Part shown: positions 11,758 through 22,080 of the stretch, in pieces
Numbering within the stretch: position 1 is the stretch's first letter
Layout: each line of letters starts with the position of its first letter
Source: Rehmannia glutinosa
Taxonomy: Eukaryota; Streptophyta; Magnoliopsida; Lamiales; Orobanchaceae
Reading direction: 5' to 3'
Assembly (NCBI GenBank): GCA_016081115.2
Contig: CM071936.1
Coordinates: 76,361,262-76,425,261 of the forward strand
Length of the DNA: 64,000 bases
The notes under the pieces: model-generated
Seen by the model: only the letters and a program-made list of their open reading frames with translations
Told to the model about the DNA's origin: nothing
Databases searched by the model: none
Position numbers and translations under genes: made by a program

Positions 11758-14700
11758 TAACAAAATGGTGTGTATGAAGAAACCGGTGAAGAGGTCAAAA
11801 AGGATGATATTCTTCCATTGGCTTTGGTTCTATACGAGGACCCATCCTCCTCAAGTGAGGAATATATTCCACCAAAGAAGCAGCAACAAGAGAAAAATGT
11901 TGCTTTGAAAAGACAAAGAGCTAATATGTACTATACTCTTTTAACAGTTTTTAGTGTCTGCAATGTAAAGTATAAGCACTAACTTTTTTTTCACATTTTT
12001 TGCAGTGATTTTGTCACACAATGTAGACCACGAGGTCTGTGTGAAGTGGTATCCAAACTTACTGTTGCTCAAGAGAGAGATGTTGAAGCCATTGGTTATG
12101 GAGGGCTATTGAAGATGTCTAGGGTGAATGCAATCCCAACAACAATTTTGAGGTGGTTAATTAGGAATTTCAATGGTACAAGCCAGCTTCTTAGGATGAT
12201 CAAAATAGGAGTTTTGTTGTGACGGCGGAGGATATTTGTGACTGTTTCCTTCTGCCAAGGAACGAAGGTTGTGACATTTTAAGAAATAATGAGAGTTTAG
12301 CTCTAATGACTGATTGGAACGCTAGGTATCAGTTTAAGGCAGAAGTTAGTTTGAAGTTTTTTAGGTCTATTATGCAGAGTATGGTGGACGGTGGTGATGA
12401 CTTTAACCGTTTTTTTGTTTTATTTTCATTGTCTTCATTCTTAACACCAAGTGCCAAAAAGAACGTGGACTTTGGTGTTTTATGTTCAGTTGTTGAGGTG
12501 GATAAAATAAAACAGTTGGATTGGTGCACACATGTTCTTAATAGGTTGTGTGTTTCCTTGAACAAGTATAAATCAGAGAGTGTTAAGAATGTGAGCGGCT
12601 GCATTTTGGTTCTGCAGATCTTATATTTTCATCGGTTGAAATGGCAAGGTCGTGCGGAACCCACAACCCTACCATTGATACAGCATTGGAACACAGAGAG
12701 AATCAAGAAAAGGGTTGCGGAAGAAATTGCAGCCGGGAAATTCGAACATGGAGTGTTCCTGACAGACACATATCTCGTGTCTCGTAGGAAAGGGCAGAGT
12801 GGGAAGAAAACTCATGGCAAGGTAAATATCGATGAGAAAGAAGAGCGAGTGAAAGATGGGCAGGACGGGAAGAAAGGGGAGACAGAGGAGAAAAAGAAAA
12901 ATGAGAATGATGATGACAGCGAGGACTGTGAGTTGATCGAATTGATCAAGTACAAGCTGCCATATGGAGAGATGGTGTATGAGGAGATCCACAAATTGGC
13001 GAAGGATGTAAGATAAATGTTGTTATATATATATTATTATTTACTTTAAAAGTATGAGTAGTTTTCTAATATTTTTTGTTATTTTGTTTTGCAGGAAATG
13101 AGCGAGTTATTCATGTTGCTGAGGAGGGACATGAATGTCATATTTCACGCGCACATGGAAAGGGTTAGGAAGCTGCAGGAACAATTCACTGAAAAAGAGA
13201 TTTCATTGTCTCCAGCTGTTGAGTTGTCTGAGACTCAACAATTTTTTTCAAGTGCAAAGCTGCATGAACATGTTGACGAGGTTGTCAGCAAATTTGAAAA
13301 AATGAAGAGATTCATTCACCTTTCCATGCCGCACTTTGAGATTCTGACCACGGAAGAGGGTGTTATGGCTGGGGTGAATAAAGATGTCCCTGCTGCTGCG
13401 CAAGACGATGTAATACTTGAGGAGAAGGAAGAGGTGGAGGATGAGAAAGAACGGGATAAAGAAGAGGCGGAGGATGTGAAGGAACAGGGGAAGGATGATA
13501 AGGAAGATTTGGAGGATGACAAGGAAGATTTGGAGGAAGAAATTCTTGTGAATCAAGATGCCATTGATGATTGTGTTGCATATCTTGAGAAGGATGATGA
13601 GGAGGAGAATGAGAAGGATTTAGTTGTTGCTGAATCAGGTATTAGTTGTTGTACTGCAATATATTAGGTTTTACACTAATGTATTAGTTGTTATTCTATT
13701 AGTTATTAGTTGTTACATTGTACTGTATTAGTTTTTACTCTGTTAGGTATTAGTTGTTATTCTATTAGGTATTAGTTGTTGCACTGTAATATATTAGCTG
13801 TTACACTATAATGTATTAGTTGTTATTATATTAGGTATTAGTTGTTGCCTTCGTCATAATATTAGTTTTTACTTTGTTAGGTATTAGTTGTTATTCTATT
13901 AGGTATTAGTTGTTGCACTGAACTGTATTAGTTTTTACTCTGTTAGGTAGTAGTTATTGCATTGTAATGTATTAGCTGTTACACTATAATGTATTAGTTG
14001 TGATACTAATACTTTACCATTTGTTTTGTGGAAACAACTGAATGGTGGCCCATCCGTGAGAAGAAAGCTTTCAGGTATTCATTTATGAGAAATCACAACA
14101 AGAATTTTACTGGTGTTGTGTTGTCAAGAAAGCAAAAGGATGTGGCTGATTAATGTTTCTTCAATCATAAAGGAAAGAAAGAGTAAGTAATGTTTTCAAC
14201 TACCAGTTTTGATTATGTTATTTGAATAATATTGTTTTTCATTAACTGATGTAATTTATTTTTTTCAGTCGATATGAACCAATTTTTGCACATGGTGGGT
14301 TTTCTTACGTGTCGCTGGCTGATATGCGCATGTTGAACGATGATAGTTTGATCCACATCAGCGTAATTGATGCATGGGCATTGCTCCTCAATAGAAGAAC
14401 TGTGGATGCAAAGAGGAAGAAATGCTTTTATTTCTATGCTCAACATTCTGTAAGCAAACAATGTTCTTTTATTTGATGTATTGTCATGCTCTACATTAAG
14501 TAATGGCATGTTTAACATTGTGTTTTAATTTCAACAATTATACATAGGAAACATGGCTGAAGAAATCCTTGGCAGAGATTGGGGAAAACATTTGAGAGAT
14601 TGTTGGATGCACTGGATGAGAGCAGTAAGTGTGATGGACTTGAGCGGGTTTGACTTGGTAAGAAATCATTTTCATTTCTAATGTATTAGCTATTATATTG

Positions 14701-15426
14701 TACATTATTAGTTGTTATACTATAAGGTATTAGTTGTTAAACTTAAATGTATTAGCTAAATATTATTATTTTTGTTGAAACTGTAGATTTTCTTCCCAAT
14801 TTGCTTCAAAGCCCATTTTGTGGTTGTTGTCATTAATTTTGTTGCTGGGAAGGTCAAATATCAGGACAATTTGGTCCACCACGAGGCTACTGTGGAAAAG
14901 TACAAGAAACATGGGACTGTTGTGGTAAGTATTAGTTGTTACACTACATTGTATTAGCTATTATATTTTAAAGTATTAGTTGTTACACAATTAGTTAATA
15001 TTCTTATGATATTTTCCACTTGATGCAGCAAAATAATTTTTCTCTACTGGCGAAAGAACTAAGTCATCCACGAGCCCAGGAGGTTGAGCGTTTTCCCTGG
15101 GAAAATGTTCCCTTCAGCTGGCAAGCCCTCGCGAGCAACGTGGATTGTGGTGTATTTTTAATGCACCACATGGAAAATTTTATTGGCCAAGTCTACTCAA
15201 AGCCGATTTGAAACTTGTATGATTCTTGCTGAAACAAATATTGCTTATATTCATCCTTTCCTGTATGAATTTTTTTTTCATGCCTTTTTTTTGTGTTTTT
15301 TTGTAGCGCAATGTACGGCGTGCTTTAAGAGCATCTTTCTGTTCTAGAATTCTATTGAACCCGTTGAATGAGAAACGAGTTCAACTTGAGAAAGATGTTC
15401 TTGATTTTGTGAGAGAGATGAAGTAA
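11758..15426 (+). pseudogene. Ulp1/C48 cysteine protease-like gene (DUF1985-type N-terminus)
   Basis: A multi-exon gene of the transposon-borne Ulp1-like family, related to SUMO-processing proteases. Blocks in order: a charged N-terminus (ILPLALVLYEDPSSSSEEYI, 11,770-11,930); DUF1985-like core (12,007-13,010) with AEDICDCFLLPRNEGCDI and SGCILVLQILYFHRLKW; acidic coiled linker (13,095-13,640); later exons at about 14,035-14,185, 14,270-14,449, 14,549-14,659, 14,785-14,923, 15,029-15,211 and 15,307-15,426. Introns show GT donors and TTTTGCAG or TTGCAG acceptors. The catalytic His (KAHFVVVVINF), Asp (KYQDN) and Cys (NVDCGVFLMHH) are all present. A one-base loss near 12,196 (frames RNFNGTSQLL and QNRSFVVTAEDI do not join) and an in-frame stop at about 14,151 break it. 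Confidence in the family is high; exon ends are approximate. Confidence 0.8.
13655..14010 (+). repeat. GTATTAG-rich minisatellite in an Ulp1-like intron
   Basis: About 350 bp made of irregular units built on TATTAGTTGTTA with linkers such as CACTGTAATG and TTTTTACTCTGTTAGG. Unit lengths vary by roughly 15-40 bp. The array fills one intron of the Ulp1-like gene. Confidence 0.8.
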
Positions 15427-16003
15427 ACAAGTAAGATTTTATTGAACCTAGAATCAATTTTATTAGTTTCACAGTGATATTTTTTGTTAACATAATGTTT
15501 TTATGATGTACAAGGTCTGAAGAATGTTGGGTGTTTGCAATGTAGAGAATGGTTAGTACAGGGGATTGTGATTGTGTATTTTTTGAATGTTATGAAAAAC
15601 AATTTGAATATTTTAGGCAAGTATTAGTAGTTATGTGTAAATGTATTATCATGTAATGTAAAAAGTATTAGCACTGTTTTTAGTAGTTTCGTGTAAATGT
15701 ATGTGTAAATGTATTATCATGTAATGTAAAAAGTACAACTAACGAATTAGTATTGAAATTTGAAATTATTTTTATTGAAACTAGAAATCATATGTATGTT
15801 TTTTCATGTGTTTGTCTTAAAAAAAATATTTCCGAATAAATGTATTAGTTGTTGAAAAGAAAAATATTAGATATGAAACATAAAAGTATTAACATAAACG
15901 AGTAATGTTTTTATGCAGACTACTTGCTGAGGGCTGTTTACAAGCAGTTGCAAGTATTATAGGTTCATGTATGTTTTTACGATGCATTAAGTTAAATGAA
16001 TAA
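15427..16003. other. Space between the two convergent genes
   Basis: About 580 bp of AT-rich DNA after the Ulp1-like stop. It contains scattered GTATTAG and AATGTATTATCATGTAATG words repeated at 15,640-15,730. No frame of note is present. Confidence 0.6.
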
Positions 16004-16440
16004 ACAATCCTAGAAGAATTAAACATCAGATATGTTAAAAAGTATCACACACAAATAAGAAATGTATCAGCAGATACGTTACAATGTATTAGTCCCCTGT
16101 TCAAGTATTATAGTGTTCAATAATAAATAATCCTAGTAGAATAAACAAGAGATATGTTAATAAGTATCACACACAAATAAGAAATGTATCAGCAGATACG
16201 TTACAATGTATTAGTCCCCTGATCAAGTATTATAGTGTTCAATAATAAATAGTCCTAGTAGAATAAACAATAGATAAGTTAATAAGTATCACACACAAAT
16301 ATGAAATGTATCAGCAGATACGTTACAATGTATTAGTCCCCTTATCAAGTATTATAGTGTTCAGTAATAAATAATCCTAGTATAATAAATAAGAGATAAG
16401 TTACAATGTATTACAGATACATTGAAAAGTATTAGCGAGA
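16004..16440. repeat. Tandem array, 122-bp unit, about 3.5 copies
   Basis: Successive units start with the word TCCTAG at 16,008, 16,131, 16,253 and 16,375, giving periods of 123, 122 and 122 bp. Each full unit carries AAGTATCACACACAAATA, ATGTATCAGCAGATACGTTA and AATGTATTAGTCCCCT. The last copy is partial. The array sits between the 3' ends of the two convergent genes. Copies are nearly identical, so amplification was recent compared with the decay of the genes. Confidence 0.92.
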
Positions 16441-16736
16441 TAAGTTACAATGTATTACCAGAGAAGTGAATTGTAACCAAAATCAGAATTAAGTACAAAT
16501 AATCAACCATTCTAAAAAAGTCTCTACTGATACATTCTAAAACAGTCTAGGATTAGGAGTTTTGGACCCGAACTCCCTTGATGTGTTTGTGTTTGATGTG
16601 TCCGCACTCTTCTTCTTCTTGTTTTTTTCAAAATGACCTTTCGCTCTTTGTTTTCTGCCCTTTGTAACTGAACTAGTAGAATCTAGGATACTAGTAGAAG
16701 AACTAGAAATCTCGGTTTTAATTTTGTAGAATTTAT

Positions 16737-19656
16737 CTAAAAAACCATCAATTCATCAATTGCCATAGAATCCCGGTTATAACCATCTTCAAGGATTCTT
16801 CTTGCTTCCTCATTTTCTTGGCATTTCAATACCAGATTATAATACTTGCGCGCCATTTCATGACACCAAGGAATGCAATCCTTAAGCCTGTTACTATGTC
16901 CAATTTCTCTATCTAATCTATCCCATAAGTCCTTTTTTGCAAACTTTGTCCACCTTCTTTTGATATAAAAATTTTGTATTTCAGTCATCGAATTCACATG
17001 AAGGACCCGTAACGAATGACAACACAGTAAACCACATTCCTCAAATCTCTTGCAAGAGCAACTTATCAATTTAGTTGCAGTACAAAATGTCACTGTATGC
17101 GAACCAACTCCGTCATCATTCCAAACAATATAAAACATAATGTCGCTCTCAAAATGTAACATTGTACAAGAAGTGTAAATTGACTTTAACAATTCATCTT
17201 CAAAATCTATAAAAAGTGTCAATGTGTATACCTCAGAAGCATGCTTCAATAGTCCAGTCAATGTCAATATAGATGTAGGAGCCGCCCTTGAACACTGAAA
17301 TTCATCCTTTGCTTCATTGCTCCTCCAACGTTTAATTGTTTCCTTGAAAATCCCATAAAAGTAGTCAAACTGGTTGGTTTCTTCGCATTAAATCCAATGG
17401 CATTGTTTGTACTTTCACTTTGTTGTGACGACAATATTCCAGCAGAGAAAAAGTCTTTGTTAAATGTTGTACACAACTTTTCTCTTAAATCGAATAACAT
17501 CTTAAACCATAGATGGCTTTCTAACCCATTTCTTGTAATCATTTTATCCCAACAGTCCTGGAATTCTGCTTCAGTTGTGCACCCCGATAAACACTTGGTA
17601 AATGCGTCATTGAAGCATTTGTCGCCTTTCAACTTCCCGAACTGACTTACAACATTTTGGTAGAGGTGCCATAAGCATAACCTATGCCGCGTTCCTGGGA
17701 AAACCTACAAAAAAAAAACCAAAATAGATTAAAACTATTATATATAACTATTGAATGTATTAGTATTAAGAAAGAAAAGTATTACATATAAACAGAAAAT
17801 TGTATTTTTGAACATAAACTGAAGTGCAGTGCAGTTTTTAAGACAGAGCACAGTTCAATATTACACACGATATTGAAATGTATTACACACGACATTGTAA
17901 TGTATTACCATTAACAAAGAAAAGTATTACATATTAACTGAAGTGCAAATTGTACAGTAATATTTTACCTTTTCAATTGAATTTCCAATTGCTAGATCTT
18001 GATCTGTGAAGATTGATATAGGGCATTGACCTTCCATTGATTTTTTAAAATCTTCAAAAATCCAATTGAATGATTCAGTTTTTTCATCTGCTATGAAGGC
18101 ACAACCAAACATCACGTTCTTCCAATGATTATTAATCCCAAATAAAAGGGGCACAAATCAAATTATAACGATTTGTTCGATATGTCGTACCAAATACAAC
18201 AACATCACCATATATCTTGTAATCCTCCTTCATCATTGAGTCCCTCCAAAACAGATTACACAATCTTCCCATATCATCTAATTTAACTCTGAAAAAGAAG
18301 TCTTGATCTTGACATCTTGTTGGTACAACATGTCAATCAACGTTTGTGCATCGCCTGCCTCAATTGCATTCATTTCGAAACGATTCACAAAATTCAAGTG
18401 GTCCTTCATTGTATGACAAATGAATTCTTCACCCCCTGCATCTTGCGCCATGTATCGGAAAGATTCAGTGGCTCTCATTCCAGAAAAAATCATCTTCCCA
18501 ATAGCGTTAGCTTTTTCAGTGGTAATCACCCTTTCAGAACGATGCAAATGACTCCACTCTTTTTTAGTGAGTACGTGGTTGTGCAACATACTATGGTCAA
18601 CAATTTCATAAACCCCATCACTGTTCAATTTTGTCCTCAATGATGCCCTACACCCTGTTCGTGTATTATAATATTTTTTTTTTTTTTTCTCACTGGTGTT
18701 TCTGGATCTTGTAGATCCCTCGCATGAACATACAAAATATTTTTCCATCACAACACCAACATCATTGCATCTCGTAGTTGTTTTACGAATACTAAATCCA
18801 AGCTGCCGAGCATGATTGCGATACAATGTATATATTTCTTCAACATTATTCCTCTTCATACCAATAAGACAACTAGTCAAGTCTTCTATTATATTTAATA
18901 GAAGAAAATAATCAACATGAAGGAATGTATGAAAATTATGACACTTTTTAGAATTAAACACAATACTTGTTACACTGCAATGTATTAGTTGTTACATTGC
19001 AATGTATTAGTTTTTATATCAGACTTTTTACCTTCAGCAACTTCTATTGGAATAATGTTGTCCCCCTGCTCTGTGTCATTATTCCCTTCTTCATGATCAT
19101 CACTGGAATTTGTTAGTGTTATTATACCTAAAAGTAATATAAGTTAGGAACAACTAAGAAATCAAACAGAGACTTACCCGAACCTGTAAAGTCTGATACA
19201 TTTATTTGATACATATAATACGTTAGAATGCAATGTGTAATACTTATCCACAAATTTATGCCATTTAATAATAAAATAGAGACTTACACGAAGCTGTAAA
19301 GTCTGATACATTTATTTGATACATCTGATATATTAGAATGCAATGTGTAATACTTATGCACAAATTTAAGCCATTTAATAATAAAACAGAGACTTACACG
19401 AAGCTGTAAAATCTGATAAATTTTTCTAATACATCTAATACATTGAAATGCAATGTGTAATACTAATCCACAAATTTAAGCGTTTTAATTATAAAACAGG
19501 AGACTTTCAACCAAGTTGTAAAGTCTAATACGTCTAATACATTTTTTTAATACAACTAATATATTCGAATGCGACGTGTAATACTTTTTAATACAATCAA
19601 ATTAAAAATACACAACATTCACCTCTGTCATTCTTCAAGTTGTCTCCAGCCTCCAT
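16737..19656 (-). pseudogene. FAR1-type MULE transposase with FAR1, MULE and SWIM domains
   Basis: A nuclear DNA-cutting transposase gene of the FAR1/FRS-related Mutator lineage. A clean splice model starts at the ATG at 19,656: exon 19,656-19,623, exon 19,137-19,032, exon 18,885 onward, all joining in frame. The FAR1 DNA-binding domain (about 18,850-18,560) has CSCEG and the HNH tail SMLHNHVLTKKEW. The MULE domain reads GDVVVFGTTYRTNRYN, WKNVMFGCAFIADEKTESFN and FTDQDLAIGNSIEK, then continues after an intron with FPGTRHRLCLWHLYQN (17,704 down). The SWIM finger is CSCKRFEECGLLCCHSL near 17,050. The first catalytic Asp (usually F-D-T-T-Y) is Gly here. Frameshifts lie near 18,300, 18,150 and 17,350. 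The gene is therefore inactive, but the family is clear. Confidence 0.88.
19168..19600. repeat. Tandem array, 110-bp unit, about 3.7 copies, in transposase intron 1
   Basis: The word AGAGACTTAC or a variant starts units at 19,168, 19,278, 19,388 and about 19,498, an exact 110-bp period. Each unit includes AATGCAATGTGTAATACTTA and TAATAATAAAAC. Copies diverge towards the right. The array fills most of the first intron of the FAR1-type gene (between 19,137 and 19,623). Confidence 0.92.
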
Positions 19657-20100
19657 TATCTCACCTTCCTAAGCTTTTTGCCCAATGTAGGTTTAACTAC
19701 TAAGTAGATGGAATGTAGACACAAACTAATACCTATTAGGCTCGACGCGAACACATTGATTGATGGTTGTGCAACGGAGGTGATGGTCGACAGAGGTGGT
19801 GGTGTCAATTTGCAGAGATGGCGGAAGGGGGAAATATCATGTAGTGTAGGTGCGCACCTGAGGATGCGCCGTGATGTGGTGTTTTTTATGCCTCGTTTGG
19901 TATTGTCTTTCACCAATGTTGTTGTTGTTTTAATGGGGATTGTGTTTTCACAGCGGCTGGTTGTGGTTGGAGGAGGAAGAAGAAGGGAAGCTGGGAATTA
20001 GGGCTCCAATCACGAGATGTCCGAATGGGGCTTTTTTGCTTTTTTTTTTTATTTTCCAGCTGGCGGATCCGGGTCAGCAAAATGGATAGGATAGTTTGAC
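19657..20100 (-). promoter_or_regulatory. Probable 5' leader of the FAR1-type gene
   Basis: On the minus strand this reads as a CT-rich plant leader (CCCTAATTCCCAGC, then CTTCTTCTTCCTCCTCC) leading to the ATG at 19,656. A frame at 19,916-19,656 is open but ends at the true ATG, has no family resemblance, and is best taken as leader. No TATA box was identified with confidence. Confidence 0.45.
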
Positions 20101-20130
20101 CCGTCTAACGGATCTAGATCCGTTAGACGG
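20101..20130. repeat. Perfect 30-bp palindrome
   Basis: The half-site CCGTCTAACGGATCT (20,101-20,115) is followed at once by its exact reverse complement (20,116-20,130), with no spacer. It lies upstream of the FAR1-type gene at the presumed right edge of the Mutator-like element. It could be a protein-binding site, a cruciform, or part of a terminal repeat. Confidence 0.95.
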
Positions 20131-20149
20131 TCTGGCAGGAGACTAGCTC

Positions 20150-20860
20150 TTTTTTGTTATGTTTACGTACTTTTCGATTGTTTTTGTTCATGTATTGTTT
20201 ATCTGTTATTTTTGTTGTTTCGATGTTGTTTCTTGGTTGTTTCTATGTTGTTTCATTGTTGGTTCGATGTTTCAATACAACTATTACTTGTTTTTTATGC
20301 TCTTTTTTTCATGTGTTGTTTTATATATTTTTTTTTGGTTATTTTTTATAGCGTTTTTAATGTTGTTATGATTTTTCATTGTTTTTCCATGTAGTTTTCA
20401 ATGTTTTAATGTAATTTTTACCTATTTTAAAACTCTTTTATTGTTTCTGTTGTTCCTAGATTGTTTCTATACCGCTTTAATGTTGTTATGATATTTTTTT
20501 ATTGTTTCCTTGTTGCATTCGATGTTTCATTTTAAAATTTTACCTATTTTAATTTTTTTGGGTTTTGTGTTGTTTTTTATATTATTTTGGGATTGTTTCT
20601 ATATAGTTTTTAATGTTGTTCAATAATTTTTTGGTTGTTTCCATGTGTTTTTGATGTTTTCACTGAAAATTTACTAGATGAAACATGTTTGAAACATGTT
20701 CAGAAAAACCTTGAAACAACAACTTAAAAAATCCGGAAAAATTAGCGGGAGTATAAAAATATCCGGAAAAAGAGGCCGGAGTGTACAAATGTCCAGAAAA
20801 AGGACCAAGAATATAAAGTTGTCCTTTTTTCTAGAATGTTGGGCATTTTGTCCTTATCCC
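20150..20860 (+). mobile_element. Unnamed terminal-type repeat R, copy 1
   Basis: Two parts are visible. First, about 540 bp of T-rich DNA with GTTGTTTC/GATGTTTC words in diverged subrepeats of roughly 125 bp (for example around 20,268, 20,398 and 20,520). Second (20,690-20,860), a subterminal part with units of about 28 bp containing CCGGAAAAA and GGAGTATAAAAA. It ends TTGTCCTTATCCC. The same order, inverted, is found at 55,091-55,960. The layout resembles long terminal repeats of Mutator-like elements, and it abuts the FAR1/Ulp1 element, but no partner end was found. Frames at 20,154-20,394 are low-complexity artefacts. Confidence 0.65.
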
Positions 20861-20993
20861 ATGAATTATTGGTGCCAAACAAAATAGTGAACCCCATGTG
20901 TTGTGGATAATTATCGAATGCAGGCCCAATGCCACAATTGCCCCAAAGAGGTGCGATGACTCAAGAGGCCCAACATTACATCCAAGGCCCAAA
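20861..20993. other. Short unassigned spacer
   Basis: About 130 bp between repeat R and the CACTA element with no recognisable feature. A run of GGCCCAA words (AGGCCCAATGCC, AGGCCCAACATT, AGGCCCAAACAC) is present. Confidence 0.5.
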
Positions 20994-22080
20994 CACTACA
21001 AGAAAACAATCGAATTCCAACAAAATTGAATACTGTTGGAATGTTTGATAATTCCAACGAAAATTCCAATGCTACATTATACCATTGGAAAAAAAAACGA
21101 TAAATAAAACCATTTGTATAAACCGTTAGAATTCTCGTTGGAATGTAAAATTTCAACGGAAATTCTAACACCACAACAAACTATTGGAAAGTTCCAACAG
21201 TAATAAAATCGTTAGAATAAATCATTGGAAATACTATTGGAATTTTTAAAATTCCAACATAATTCAATCGCTAAAGCATACCATTGGAAAATTCCAATAA
21301 AAATTCTAACGGTAAACAAAACGTTGGAATTAATCGTTGGAATTTCCATTGGAGTTTTTAAAATTCTAACGAAAATTCCAATGCTATAACAGGTTGTTGG
21401 AAAATTCCATTGAAAATTCTAATACCGCTAGAAAATTTCAATAGGTGTTAAAAGATGTCATAATATTATCCATATCGATAAAATATATCTTCTTTTCTGG
21501 AGTCAATCATATTGAAACTATATAGTTAAACGTGCTTAACTGGGACAAATTGATGATGGATGACCTACTGGGAAGTTAAATATGTTAGATAATGAGATAA
21601 AAATGATTGAATATTCCAATGGATACATACCCTTGGAATTACCATTGGACTAAATTATAATGGTATAACTCCGTTGCAATAACCGTTTGAGTTTTTTTCC
21701 TAATGATTATATATATGTATATATATATTCCAATGGATGGTTGGAGATTTTTTCCCAATGATTATATATATATATATATATATATTCCAGTGGATATACC
21801 ATTGGACTAAATTCGAATGGTATAACTCCATTGGATATAGTGTTGGAAAAATTGTTGTCGTTTTTTTCCAACGGTTGTATATTACAATGGATAAATACCA
21901 TTGGACGTACCGTTGAAATATTTTCCATAGGCATTTTAACTGGAATTTCTCCATTCTAACGGCCATTTTACCAACATTGTAATTTCTGTTGGAATTCATG
22001 TTGGAATCGATAATTCCAATGGAAATTGGCCAAATTCTAATAGATTTTTTCTATTGGAATTTTCTTATTTTCTCGTAGTG
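20994..22080. mobile_element. Non-autonomous CACTA (EnSpm) element
   Basis: A 1,087-bp element opening CACTACAAGAAAACAATCG and closing, read inward from the right end, CACTACGAGAAAATAAGAAA. CACTACAAGAAAA is the standard plant CACTA terminus. The interior is built of many short, mixed-orientation words around ATTCCAATGG and CCATTGGAAT, as expected of subterminal transposase-binding repeats, and two AT microsatellites at 21,710-21,730 and 21,764-21,785. The flanking triplets are AAA and AAC, so the 3-bp duplication is imperfect. No transposase is encoded; the frames at 20,911-21,999 are repeat artefacts. Confidence 0.9.

Larger units (their letters stand above)
10953..20140. mobile_element. Mutator-like element carrying convergent Ulp1-like and FAR1-type transposase genes
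   Basis: This 9.2-kb block holds two genes pointing at each other: a multi-exon Ulp1/C48 protease-like gene (plus, 11,758-15,426) and a multi-exon FAR1-type MULE transposase (minus, 19,656-16,737). All introns, the space between them and both flanks are filled with the heptamer GTATTAG and related repeats, which ties the two genes into one unit. Mutator-like elements that carry Ulp1-like genes are known in plants (the Kaonashi group of Arabidopsis). Terminal repeats and a 9-bp duplication were not found. The left end is covered by the Copia-1 insertion. The right end may be the palindrome at 20,101-20,130 or the repeat ending at 20,860. Confidence 0.7.

Noticed and set aside
12329..13581. Several minus-strand frames rich in Phe, Ser and Leu opposite the Ulp1-like gene
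   Set aside because: They are antisense shadows of the acidic Lys/Glu-rich exons.
16004..19600. Regularly spaced repeats suggesting a CRISPR array
   Set aside because: Units are 122 and 110 bp with no short-repeat/unique-spacer alternation, and the context is a plant transposon.
19656..19916. 86-residue frame upstream of the FAR1-type ATG
   Set aside because: The better start is the ATG at 19,656, which joins three exons in frame; the upstream frame looks like leader sequence.
20154..20394. Hydrophobic frames resembling membrane proteins (also 55,360-55,954)
   Set aside because: They are translations of T-rich repeat R; all three frames are open because of low complexity.
21710..21785. AT dinucleotide runs as a possible matrix attachment or origin signal
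   Set aside because: They are short microsatellites within the CACTA element with no further support.
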